In this document: positions 56,751-64,000 of the stretch, piece by piece
Numbering within the stretch: position 1 is the first letter of the stretch
Layout: each line of letters opens with the position of its first letter
Assembly: GCF_000204415.1 (NCBI RefSeq)
Contig: NC_015416.1
Location: forward strand, 1,426,001 to 1,490,000
Length of the DNA stretch: 64,000 bases
Direction: 5' to 3'
From: Methanothrix soehngenii GP6
GTDB lineage: Archaea; Halobacteriota; Methanosarcinia; Methanotrichales; Methanotrichaceae
The notes under the pieces: generated by a model
The model's database searches: none
Seen by the model: the letters and a program-made list of their open reading frames with translations, nothing else
What the model was told of the DNA's origin: nothing
Position numbers and translations under genes: made by a program

Positions 56751-57665
56751 ATGAATCTGATCTCCATTGCCGACCTCTCTGGAGAGGATATACTGCGGCT
56801 GATCCAGAGCGCTGAGGCCTTCCGGGCCAGGCGCGGCCGGCATGGCCAGCCCCTGGAGGGAAAGAGCCTGGCCATGATCTTCGAGAAGCCCTCCACCAGG
56901 ACCCGGGTCAGCCTGGAGGTGGCAGCCTGGGAGCTGGGCGGCCATCCCCTATACCTATCGGCCAACGAATTGCAGCTGGGCCGGGGGGAGACCATAGCCG
57001 ATACGGCCCGGGTGCTGTCCAGATATGTGCATGGCATCACCGCCCGGGTCCACTCTCACGGCACTGTGCTCCAGCTGGCGGAGCACGCCAGCGTCCCGGT
57101 GATCAATGCCCTGTCCGACTGGGAGCATCCGCTCCAGATACTGGCCGACCTCCAGACCATGAGCCAGAACTTCCAGGCTCTGGATGGCCTGCAGATCGGC
57201 TGGATTGGGGATGGGAACAACGTCTGCAACTCCTTGATTCTGGCCTCGGCCATCCTGAGGATGGAGATCACTGTAGCCTCCCCACCCGGGTATGGGCCAA
57301 AGGCCGAGATATTGGAAGAGGCCCGGGCATTGGGCGGAAGCCCGCGGGTGGTCGAGGAGCCGGAGGAGGCGGCCGGAGGAGCGGACGTTTTGGTCACCGA
57401 CACCTGGGTCTCCATGGGGGATGAGGCGGAGGAGGCAGAGCGGCTGAGGGTATTCGGCCGGTATCAGATCAATTCCCAGCTCATGGACCTGGCAGGTGAT
57501 GGGGCCATTGCCCTGCACTGCCTGCCTGCCCACCGAGGTCAGGAGATCACCGATGAGGTGATGGACGGGCCCAGGTCCCGGGTATTCGATGAGGCGGAGA
57601 ACCGGATGCACACCAGCAAAGCGGTGATGGCCTGGCTGATGGGAGAGAAGCAGAACGAGAAGTGA
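56751..57665 (+). CDS. argF: Ornithine carbamoyltransferase
   Basis: 304 residues, full length. Carbamoyl phosphate motif EKPSTRTRVSLEVA (STRTR), HCLPAHRG near the C-terminus with the catalytic Cys. SD AAAGGAGG upstream. Makes citrulline for arginine. Confidence 0.96.
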   Translation: MNLISIADLSGEDILRLIQSAEAFRARRGRHGQPLEGKSLAMIFEKPSTRTRVSLEVAAWELGGHPLYLSANELQLGRGETIADTARVLSRYVHGITARVHSHGTVLQLAEHASVPVINALSDWEHPLQILADLQTMSQNFQALDGLQIGWIGDGNNVCNSLILASAILRMEITVASPPGYGPKAEILEEARALGGSPRVVEEPEEAAGGADVLVTDTWVSMGDEAEEAERLRVFGRYQINSQLMDLAGDGAIALHCLPAHRGQEITDEVMDGPRSRVFDEAENRMHTSKAVMAWLMGEKQNEK

Positions 57666-57734
57666 TCTCCTGGCCATGCAGAGCATGAAGGATCTGGAGG
57701 GTGGGATTGTCGCCTTCGGAGAGGAGGTGGAGGG

Positions 57735-58175
57735 ATGGCTGGAGAGGTCGTTACCGAACGGCTAGGAAAAGAGCTGCAGTTTCTGGCAGAGCCCTCCTGG
57801 GAGAAGAGGGTTTTAGGAGTGCTGCTCTACGGCTCCTGGGCGCGGGGCGATGCCGGGCCGGATAGCGACATAGACCTCTGCCTGGTGGCCCCGGAGGCAG
57901 AGGATAGGGCAGGGCTGTGGAGGGAGTTCGTCTCCCATCTTCGTTCCGAGAAGTACGACCTGAGGATCTTCGAGATCCTGCCGCTTTATATCAAGATGGC
58001 AGTGATAGAAGAGGGTTCGGTTCTCTGGTCCCGGGTTATTCTGGAGCTTTATGAGTACTTTTATCCCTTCCGGCGGGAGTGGGATGATCAGAAGCACAGG
58101 CACGATCTCTCCCCTGGGGAGATGAGAGAGCTGATAGCGGCGGCCAGGAGGGCGCGGGCGGGAGGCGGGCCCTAA
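57735..58175 (+). CDS. Minimal nucleotidyltransferase
   Basis: 146 residues. GSWARGDAGPDSDIDLCLV is the GSx10DxD motif of MNT-type nucleotidyltransferases. In antitoxin pairs such proteins are usually next to a HEPN gene; only a 29-codon ORF (57676-57765) overlaps here, with no clear HEPN features. SD GGAGGTGGAGGG. Confidence 0.85.
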   Translation: MAGEVVTERLGKELQFLAEPSWEKRVLGVLLYGSWARGDAGPDSDIDLCLVAPEAEDRAGLWREFVSHLRSEKYDLRIFEILPLYIKMAVIEEGSVLWSRVILELYEYFYPFRREWDDQKHRHDLSPGEMRELIAAARRARAGGGP

Positions 58176-58250
58176 AGGGGATCGCAAAGTTCTAGTAGAG
58201 CTGAGTTCTTTAATGTGGCCGAGCCCCAAAAAGGGGTGCATGCCGAAGAA

Positions 58251-58296
58251 CGCGGGGGTTGCCAAGTGGTTAAAGGCGCAGGGCTTAGGACCCTGT
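58251..58296 (+). pseudogene. 5' half of tRNA-Leu, direct-repeat copy 1 (att site)
   Basis: 46 nt identical to 61600-61645: the acceptor strand, D arm and anticodon stem-loop up to ccctgt, then sequence unrelated to tRNA. Upstream is a TATA-like tctttaatg about 38-46 nt away, probably the original tRNA promoter. One boundary of the integrated element. Confidence 0.85.
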
Positions 58297-58341
58297 GGAT
58301 AAACCCTATCCTGCAACTAACTCAGGAAGAGGCCAGGGACT

Positions 58342-58926
58342 ATGCGATCCAAATATTTGATTTTCGCTATTGCATGCCTGTTAGTGGCTACAATACCAGC
58401 AGCGTCAAAGATGTTCGACCTGAAAAACTATACAATCGATACGGGCGCCTATTCGCCACCTTTAGATGCTGAAGTGAGCGGCCCAGATACCTTAGAGTGG
58501 TCTTGGAACGAGGGCGAGAGTACCTATATAATTTTACGTAGGGCTACTCATACTCCTAAACAACCTGAAGATCTTAATATTAGCAATGAAGACTTTATGA
58601 ACGCGAATGCTATGAACCTGCTCATGAAATTTTATTCGGGCTTTGAGAACATCAATTTAACGTACACTAATGCCGAGGAATTTCTAAATAATTTTCAGAG
58701 TCTAAACCCGTCATTTGTATCAAAACCATATAGCGGCTACATAGTTATATCTGATCGTTATCCACCTGCAAAAATTTACGTTGGTGCAATTGATTTATAT
58801 AATTATATTATTATTTGCAGCACAGAATCTGATGAAATGATGGCCCTTATAATGCGTGAGTTGAAGGTATATGCGAGAGAAGAGAGTAAGGCTGCCAGAC
58901 TTCAGGCCATCCAGAATATATTGTAG
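58342..58926 (+). CDS. Secreted hypothetical protein of the element
   Basis: 194 residues. Signal peptide 1-21 (FAIACLLVATIPAASK). Mature part mixed alpha/beta with NIS/NLT sites, no recognised domain. Codon use is AT-rich, unlike the host genes. Confidence 0.6.
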   Translation: MRSKYLIFAIACLLVATIPAASKMFDLKNYTIDTGAYSPPLDAEVSGPDTLEWSWNEGESTYIILRRATHTPKQPEDLNISNEDFMNANAMNLLMKFYSGFENINLTYTNAEEFLNNFQSLNPSFVSKPYSGYIVISDRYPPAKIYVGAIDLYNYIIICSTESDEMMALIMRELKVYAREESKAARLQAIQNIL

Positions 58927-59011
58927 GCAATTAGCTGGAGGCAGCTTCACATGCTAATGATCCAAATTCTTATCTTTGATGCCGTTAACCAGCAAACATG
59001 GAGGGAATACT

Positions 59012-60073
59012 ATTAGACTAAAGATCATTCTTATATTAATGATTTATATAATGTTTTCATTTGCAGTAGGGCAAGAGAATACAGCTAATTATTGGATGGA
59101 GAGGGGCGATTATTTCAGCTCTGATTTTTCGGAAGCTGCTATCAGATGCTATGATAAAGTGATTGAACTCGACCCAAAGAATGCAACCGCTTGGTATAAT
59201 AAAGGCGTAATACTTTCGAGTCAGTTTAAGCAGAATGAATCCCTAGCTGCATTCAATATTGCCATTAATTTATCTCCTGAAGATTCAAATGCCTGGAATG
59301 CCAAAGGATTAGGTCTTTATGTTGGTGCCAGACTTAATCAAATAGTAGATGATCTGCTGATTGATTTGAATACAGAATACCCGATCATCAACAATAAGGA
59401 CACCCAAATGAAAATATTAAAAGGTTCCGTTGGACCTAAGGAAATCTGGAATTATACGTTCGATGTACCATTAAAAACTAGGAGAATTGCCGCGGGATTG
59501 AATGCTGATGACAATAACTCGGAGTTGGCGCTTGTTTTCGAGGACCCCAGTGGACTTGCATCTGAGGAAAATGCGGATTTAGGCGCAGAAAAATTAGGTG
59601 TCCAGATAGACTCGCCAGAAAGCGGACAGTGGACTCTTAATGTTTATGGATATAGTGTGCCGGTTAAGGCATCAACAGCGTTTACTGTTAAGTTGATCAG
59701 TCAATCATATTCACCTGAGAGATTTAGTAGTTCCTTGGAAGCAGTAGATAAAGCCTTAGAATTTGATCCTATATCGTTAGATCCAATGATTCTGAAAGCA
59801 AGGGTTCTAATTGATTGCGGCGAATTTGAAGAAGCAATAAAAATTATTGACAACGCTTTAAAGATAGATCCTTCGAATCATGAGGCATGGCAAACAAAAG
59901 GATATATATTAATGAAACAAGAAAACTATACGGAAGCCATTAAGAACCTAAATATCGCCAACGAATTGGATAACAACGGTTATATAATATCTTCAATTAG
60001 TAAGAATAGTATCAATTATTCGTATTATGATGCATATGCAGAACAGATAGACAACAAAATTGTTTACATCTAG
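59012..60073 (+). CDS. Secreted TPR-repeat protein, probable non-AUG start
   Basis: 353 codons from ATT 59012. TPR repeats at about 50-105 and 235-320 (AWYNKGVILSSQFKQNESLAAF; EAWQTKGYILMKQENYTEAIKNL) with a beta-sandwich inserted between them. A signal peptide begins at RLKIILILMIYIMFSFAVG, right after the ATT, and SD GGAGGG (59000-59005) sits 6 nt before it. The ATG at 58979 adds a polar stretch to the signal peptide and has no SD. Confidence 0.7.
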   Translation: MRLKIILILMIYIMFSFAVGQENTANYWMERGDYFSSDFSEAAIRCYDKVIELDPKNATAWYNKGVILSSQFKQNESLAAFNIAINLSPEDSNAWNAKGLGLYVGARLNQIVDDLLIDLNTEYPIINNKDTQMKILKGSVGPKEIWNYTFDVPLKTRRIAAGLNADDNNSELALVFEDPSGLASEENADLGAEKLGVQIDSPESGQWTLNVYGYSVPVKASTAFTVKLISQSYSPERFSSSLEAVDKALEFDPISLDPMILKARVLIDCGEFEEAIKIIDNALKIDPSNHEAWQTKGYILMKQENYTEAIKNLNIANELDNNGYIISSISKNSINYSYYDAYAEQIDNKIVYI

Positions 60074-60087
60074 CACTGAAGTTGAAA

Positions 60088-60114
60088 ATTAGTTCAATTG
60101 AACCTTGAACTAAT
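60088..60114. promoter_or_regulatory. Inverted repeat (operator or terminator)
   Basis: ATTAGTTCAA, then 7 nt, then TTGAACTAAT: 10-nt arms just after the TPR gene. The inner palindrome AGTTCAATTGAAC recurs at 60267-60280. Confidence 0.5.
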
Positions 60115-60266
60115 TTCTGCCCATCTCTCCAAACCAACTTTTTTTTAATATATTGCTCTATATTTATATCTATTTCAAATTAATCAATATCAATAAACCG
60201 CGCAAAATCCCGCGCTGTTGATGCAGAGATTAGAGTTTATACGACGATGCCCAAATTAGTCGATAG

Positions 60267-60280
60267 TTCAATTGAACTAT
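60267..60280. promoter_or_regulatory. Palindrome AGTTCAATTGAACT
   Basis: A perfect 14-nt palindrome at the stop-codon end of the minus-strand regulator-like gene. Same core as 60088-60114, so probably a protein-binding site. Confidence 0.45.
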
Positions 60281-60666
60281 TTCAGGGTCAATACAAGTTT
60301 ACGTTTATCGGAGTGCAACGGCTTGGTTTCAATATCATCCATCGAATTAATGAGCATAGAGAATAATTGCTTGCTCAGGTGCATCTTTTGGCGGGCATCC
60401 TTCGCGAGCATCTTCCCCCCATTGGCCACTATCAAGGCTCTGAGGATCTCTCCTCTATCCTTCTGTAATGGCTGAGGTTCAACCTTTTCCAGTTTGGTTA
60501 GTCTCTGGCGGTCTAGGGCGATATCTAGCGCCAAACGCTCTATATCGGCGGTCTGGCGGGCTTCTAGGGCCGCGATTTGGTCCCGGAGGGAGTGCACCTC
60601 TTGGACGATTACCTTGAACTCTTGATATGGGATTGTGATAAAAGCGGGCTCTTCCATCATCATCAC
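60277..60666 (-). CDS. Coiled-coil/winged-helix protein next to the integrase
   Basis: 129 residues. A coiled coil (about 15-60), then a winged-helix-like C-terminus (EILRALIVANGGKMLAKDARQKMHLSKQLFSMLIN). Start overlaps the integrase stop by 3-4 nt, so they are co-transcribed. Possibly the element's regulator. Confidence 0.6.
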   Translation of the reverse strand: MMMMEEPAFITIPYQEFKVIVQEVHSLRDQIAALEARQTADIERLALDIALDRQRLTKLEKVEPQPLQKDRGEILRALIVANGGKMLAKDARQKMHLSKQLFSMLINSMDDIETKPLHSDKRKLVLTLK

Positions 60667-61523
60667 AACCTCAGATACCTATCATGTTTGGTTCGCTTTT
60701 CGCTATCTGTGAGGTGCAGATACTTTTCTGTAGTTTTGATGTCCTGTGCCGTAAAAGTTCTTTAACCGTGAGCAGGTCACACCCTCGATTTAGTAATAGT
60801 GTGGCGCTGCTATGCCTGAAGAAGACATGGACCCCGCCAGGCTTGGTTATCCCGGACCGCTCTTTACATCTTCGAAAGATATTGTAAATTTGGGTCCGAT
60901 CATATCTCTTATTCCTGTTGCTGTAAAATAGGGGGGGGTTGCTTCCCATCAATGATCTTTTTGGGCCGGACTTTCAAATATTTTCTCAATGTGTCAATGC
61001 AGATATCATTGAGGTATAGGATTGCGTCTTTATCATTCTTACCGCCCCTAATTCTTATCGTTTTATTGATCAGATCAATATCCGAATCATCTAGGTTCGC
61101 TACTTCTGAGGCCCGGAGAGAGGCATAAAAACCTATCTGCAATACACATAAGTATTTTATATTAGTAATTGCATTAAATATGGCCCGTATATCATTTTCA
61201 TCGAAGTAATATGGGAGTTTGCTTCCCATTTTGAGGAAAGGGAGTTTGATAGGCGCGCCGATCATCTGATGATAGTTTTTCATCACGAATGAGTAGTTAT
61301 TAATGGAGCTTCGCGACAATCGGCGGTCAATCAGACTATCTCTGAATCGCTCTGCATCTGCAAGATCAGGGCTGATAGTATCACAAAACGCTAGATAACG
61401 GCGCAATCTATTAACGTAGTCGTTAATGGTGGAGTCTCTGAAGCCCATGCTTCTGATATGGTGCTCAAATCGGTTCGCGGCCTGATCGACCGCAGGCATT
61501 TCATAGTTGATCTGCTTCGACAT
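60663..61523 (-). pseudogene. Tyrosine recombinase (integrase) with two frameshifts
   Basis: Start ATG 61523 (MSKQINYEMPAVD). A SAM-like N-terminal domain, then the catalytic domain. Read through two single-base shifts, the catalytic residues are all there: Arg (SLRASEV), Lys (GGKNDKD), HVFFRH, RH (KELLRH) and Tyr (TTEKYLHLTD). Shift 1 is at a run of eight C (60931-60938); shift 2 is a missing base near 60741-60744. Restored length about 287 residues. Either recently inactivated or sequence errors. Confidence 0.85.
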
Positions 61524-61599
61524 GCTTTTAACCTCACGAAGCAGTGAGTACCCCGCCCCTACGCTTCGGGGGGCAGGAGTAAGGAAAAACGATAGCAAG

Positions 61600-61645
61600 C
61601 GCGGGGGTTGCCAAGTGGTTAAAGGCGCAGGGCTTAGGACCCTGT
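61600..61645 (+). repeat. Direct-repeat copy 2 (att site inside the intact tRNA)
   Basis: Identical to 58251-58296; covers the 5' half of the tRNA-Leu gene. Confidence 0.9.
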
Positions 61646-61683
61646 CACGAAGGTGTTCGCGGGTTCGACTCCCGTCCTCCGCA
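61601..61683 (+). tRNA. tRNA-Leu (UAG)
   Basis: 83 nt, class II. Acceptor GCGGGGG pairs with the 3' CCTCCGC; anticodon stem CAGGG/CCCTG with loop CTTAGGA, anticodon TAG; variable arm CAC-GAAG-GTG; T arm with TTCGACT. No box A is evident in the 40 nt upstream, which come from the element; the host promoter is left at 58200-58250. Confidence 0.95.
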
Positions 61684-61852
61684 TCTATACCTCTTTCTGA
61701 TAGCACTTTTTAGGGCTCGTCCTAATTTACTCCGATCTAATTAGGGGTCTCTTGTGATATACACTTTTCCGAGATAAGGGGACAACCCTGTCCTCCATTT
61801 AATGGCTTTGCATCCGTAATGAGTTTAAATCTTTGTGAGATTTGACTACATG

Positions 61853-63403
61853 TTAAATCCTTAACTCCGCGAATTTAGGGTTTAATTCCATCTAATTTTT
61901 GATATATCACTATCATAAACCGCTTTCAAAGGGAAATTGTTATATACATGTATTCCCTAATATACCATACATGGAAGACTGGGCTAGGTTATGGCTTGAA
62001 GAGCAAAGAAAACAGGGGAAGAAAGGACTTGAAATAAAGAAAATAGGAAATCATCATTATGTATATTATTCAACGACACATTGGAGTAAACAGCTTAAGA
62101 AAAGGATTAAGTCTTCTGACTATATTGGGAAGATCGATCCCATTAAGGGATTTACTGAGGGAGTAAAGAGATCGATAACTAGCAAGAATCTCAGAGGAAT
62201 AAAGGAATATGGAAATGCCGTATTATTTGATCATCTTCTTCCTGATTTACGAGCATGTCTTCAAGATGCTTTTCCAGATGAATGGAAGGAAATATACGCG
62301 GTAGCAATTACGCGAGCTATGGGATATACACCCCTGAAGAGAATAAAGAGTTCCTGGGATAAAATATATGATATACAGGAAATAAATCCTCAATTAGATG
62401 CCAAAAATCTTAGCAAAATCTTAAAATTGGTGGGATCAGATAGTCGAGCCCAAGATTCCGTGTTTAAAGCTTTATCTATGAGGGATAAAGAGCTTGTATA
62501 CGATTTAAGCACAGTATTAACACGTTCTTCAATAAATTTTGCAGAGATAGGATACAATAAAGGGAAAGTTCACGTTCCTCAAATCAATATTGCATTATTT
62601 TGCTCAATGACAACAGGCCTTCCCACAATGATTAGGACTTTGCCGGGAAGCGTCCGTGACATAAAAAGTCTCTACAACAGTATTCTTGAAGCTAGAAAAG
62701 AGGGCGGAACTGTTGTATTAGATCGAGGATTTTTTTCGAAAGGCACCATACAATTCCTGTTAGAAAAAGGCATGAATTTCATACTTCCTGCTAGGAGAAA
62801 TAGTCGCCTTTACAATACAGGTATTGATCTAAGTGGACACATGTTTTATCAAAAGAGATTAATCAAATGTGGAAAGCGCAAAAATGAAAACATCTTTTTG
62901 TATTTATTCGAAGATCAACAATTGAAACTTGAAGAAAATACTACACTATATCGAAAATTAGATGAGGATAAGATTGATGAGATTGACCTCACAAATTCAC
63001 AAGAACGTGCTGGAAAAATCTTGATAGTGTCCAATCTTGATTCCGATCCCAAAGAAATATTTATGCAATATAAAAGCAGAGATCGGATTGAAAAACTATT
63101 TGATACATATAAAAATTCTCTGCATTCAGACATTCTCTATTTGCAGGATAATGAAAGCATATTTGGACATATTTTCATTTCATTCTTATCATTATATATC
63201 TATTCTAAAATCGAGCAAACATTGAAACGAGCAGATATTTTAGATAAGCATTCACCCAAAGACGTTTTGCTAGAGTTAAGCAAAGTATATTTGGTTGAAT
63301 TAGACGACTGCAATTTGATTTCGGAGGTTCCAAAAAAGTTAGAGATGCTTGATAAGAAAATGAAACTGAATTTATTCCCTAAAGCGCGGAGTTAAGGTTA
63401 AAT
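61853..63403. mobile_element. Complete insertion sequence, IS4/IS1634 type, with target duplication
   Basis: IS body 61859-63397 (1539 nt). Inverted repeats: left 61859-61880 (CCTTAACTCCGCG and aatttaggg), right 63377-63397 (reverse complement CCTTAACTCCGCG and ctttaggg). Flanked by the 6-nt direct repeat TTAAAT (61853-61858, 63398-63403). The transposase stop codon lies inside the right repeat. Confidence 0.9.
61971..63395 (+). CDS. Transposase of the IS4/IS1634 superfamily
   Basis: 474 residues from ATG 61971; the frame is open from 61899. DDE motif: Asp in LVYDLSTV, Asp in VVLDRGFFS, Glu in the signature YKSRDRIEKLFDTYKN. Full length and without stops, so likely active. Confidence 0.9.
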   Translation: MEDWARLWLEEQRKQGKKGLEIKKIGNHHYVYYSTTHWSKQLKKRIKSSDYIGKIDPIKGFTEGVKRSITSKNLRGIKEYGNAVLFDHLLPDLRACLQDAFPDEWKEIYAVAITRAMGYTPLKRIKSSWDKIYDIQEINPQLDAKNLSKILKLVGSDSRAQDSVFKALSMRDKELVYDLSTVLTRSSINFAEIGYNKGKVHVPQINIALFCSMTTGLPTMIRTLPGSVRDIKSLYNSILEARKEGGTVVLDRGFFSKGTIQFLLEKGMNFILPARRNSRLYNTGIDLSGHMFYQKRLIKCGKRKNENIFLYLFEDQQLKLEENTTLYRKLDEDKIDEIDLTNSQERAGKILIVSNLDSDPKEIFMQYKSRDRIEKLFDTYKNSLHSDILYLQDNESIFGHIFISFLSLYIYSKIEQTLKRADILDKHSPKDVLLELSKVYLVELDDCNLISEVPKKLEMLDKKMKLNLFPKARS

Positions 63404-63443
63404 ATAACCTTTATTTTCTGTTATCATTACATGAGGAGAAATT

Positions 63444-63749
63444 ATGGACGATAAGGTTACTAAAGCGATGACCTATGGAGGGTTAATCATTGCATTTTTC
63501 GGTATGTGGCTACTTGGTCAAACTCTACAGGTCTCCAGCATAAATTTCGAATCTGGGTATATGCTGAGTATCGCACCTGCATTGATTACTGCAATAGGAT
63601 ACACTTTGGCGGCCTTAGGTGCTTTATTAGGGAATACGGGCACTTTCACAAAAATAGTAGCGGTAATCGCAATCGTGATTTGCATAGCTATTATAGCAAT
63701 GCGAATTTTGGGCTACTACATGATAGTTCAAAGTCATGGTGCAAGTTAA
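63444..63749 (+). CDS. Small membrane protein
   Basis: 101 residues with three to four hydrophobic segments (about 10-27, 42-62, 70-92). SD gagga about 7 nt before the ATG. No family recognised. The region 63750-64000 holds no credible gene; a TATA-like aatatttatac near 63882-63893 may serve a gene beyond the window. Confidence 0.55.
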   Translation: MDDKVTKAMTYGGLIIAFFGMWLLGQTLQVSSINFESGYMLSIAPALITAIGYTLAALGALLGNTGTFTKIVAVIAIVICIAIIAMRILGYYMIVQSHGAS

Positions 63750-64000
63750 AAGTCCCCTATTATCAAGTCCTGCTGATCTGCTAGAATGCCAGGCGGCATA
63801 GATCAATCTCACAAGGTAGCGGATGTGCTTAAGGATGACATTTTCGATAAAAAAAGGTTAGGTTCGTATCACTTATATCAAAATATTTATACGTGATGGG
63901 AACATAAGATCAACTATGTAACAAGATCTTAGGGTTTGACGCTAAATAATATATTCAATTTCTCGCTATTTTGATGTAGTTAGACGTGGTTCTATTGAAT

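Larger units (their letters stand above)
58251..61645. mobile_element. Small integrated element at the tRNA-Leu gene
   Basis: Bounded by the 46-nt direct repeats. The interior is clearly more AT-rich than the host DNA before it. It holds two secreted-protein genes, an integrase with frameshifts, a small regulator-like gene and no replication or capsid gene. The complete tRNA is restored at the right end with the host 3' half. Confidence 0.8.

Noticed and set aside
57676-57765. 29-codon ORF between argF and the nucleotidyltransferase, considered as a HEPN partner
   Set aside because: Too short, no HEPN motif, overlaps the start of the next gene.
58215-58472. 85-residue frame across the tRNA fragment
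   Set aside because: It reads through tRNA sequence and overlaps the signal peptide of the real gene in another frame.
60088-60280. CRISPR-like repeats
   Set aside because: Only two short palindromes with no regular spacing or further copies; no CRISPR array is seen anywhere in the window.

Overview
The window is chromosomal DNA of a methanogenic archaeon. The best fit is Methanothrix (formerly Methanosaeta) or a close relative in the Methanosarcinales. The reasons are an MC1-type chromosomal protein, formylmethanofuran dehydrogenase subunits, a DUF473 protein specific to methanogens, an anaerobic cobamide pathway, and archaeal information-processing genes (Orc1/Cdc6, TFB, Gar1, aIF5B, SRP54, thermosome, SmAP, SUI1). 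Genes are dense and mostly in overlapping operons. The last 6 kb is AT-rich and mobile.

Layout: (1) 1-9.2 kb: hydantoinase fragment, half-size MFS protein, sodium:solute symporter with a 31-residue companion ORF, MC1, aspS, and a receptor-like SSS-STAC-DUF835-DUF835 protein with its own small membrane partner. (2) 9.3-12.4 kb: Orc1/Cdc6 and a candidate replication origin, with ORB-like elements in opposite orientations around an AT-rich stretch. (3) 13.5-19.9 kb: an eight-gene cobalamin operon (cbiT-L-F-G-H-C-D-E) on the minus strand. (4) 20-30.6 kb: a probable methanofuran-pathway ligase with a decayed partial copy, sugar kinase, acylphosphatase fusion, TFB/Gar1, NOG1 GTPase, HemK2-like methylase and thermosome. 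(5) 31-38.5 kb: TMEM165-type transporter, the L7Ae-S28e-L24e-NDK-aIF5B operon, and a pterin-synthase-like/DUF473/PAC2 operon. (6) 38.6-46.2 kb: ADP-forming acyl-CoA synthetase, secreted proteins including three paralogues, SRP54, and a papain-fold protein with serine at the catalytic cysteine. (7) 46.4-50.4 kb: cobY-cobS-cobZ and small conserved genes (PII-like, NifU-like, SmAP, a winged-helix Cys-cluster protein, SUI1). (8) 50.4-58.2 kb: vWA membrane proteins, a partial formylmethanofuran dehydrogenase cluster, argF and a minimal nucleotidyltransferase. (9) 58.25-64 kb: a 3.3-kb element bounded by 46-bp copies of the 5' half of tRNA-Leu, carrying a frameshifted integrase, followed by a complete IS4/IS1634-type insertion sequence.

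Three observations stand out. First, an SLC5-type sensor module is fused through a STAC-like linker to two DUF835 domains, where bacterial relatives carry a histidine kinase. Second, several genes (cobY, cbiG, the HemK2-like gene, ndk, and a TPR gene) have protein homology or a signal peptide extending upstream of every AUG/GUG/UUG to a CTG, ATA or ATT. In four of the five this codon sits 6-7 nt after a strong Shine-Dalgarno sequence, which suggests relaxed start-codon use. Third, there is a candidate origin next to cdc6, and a C1A protease homologue with a Cys-to-Ser change at the nucleophile. All functional statements rest on reading the sequence and on family knowledge; no database search was run.
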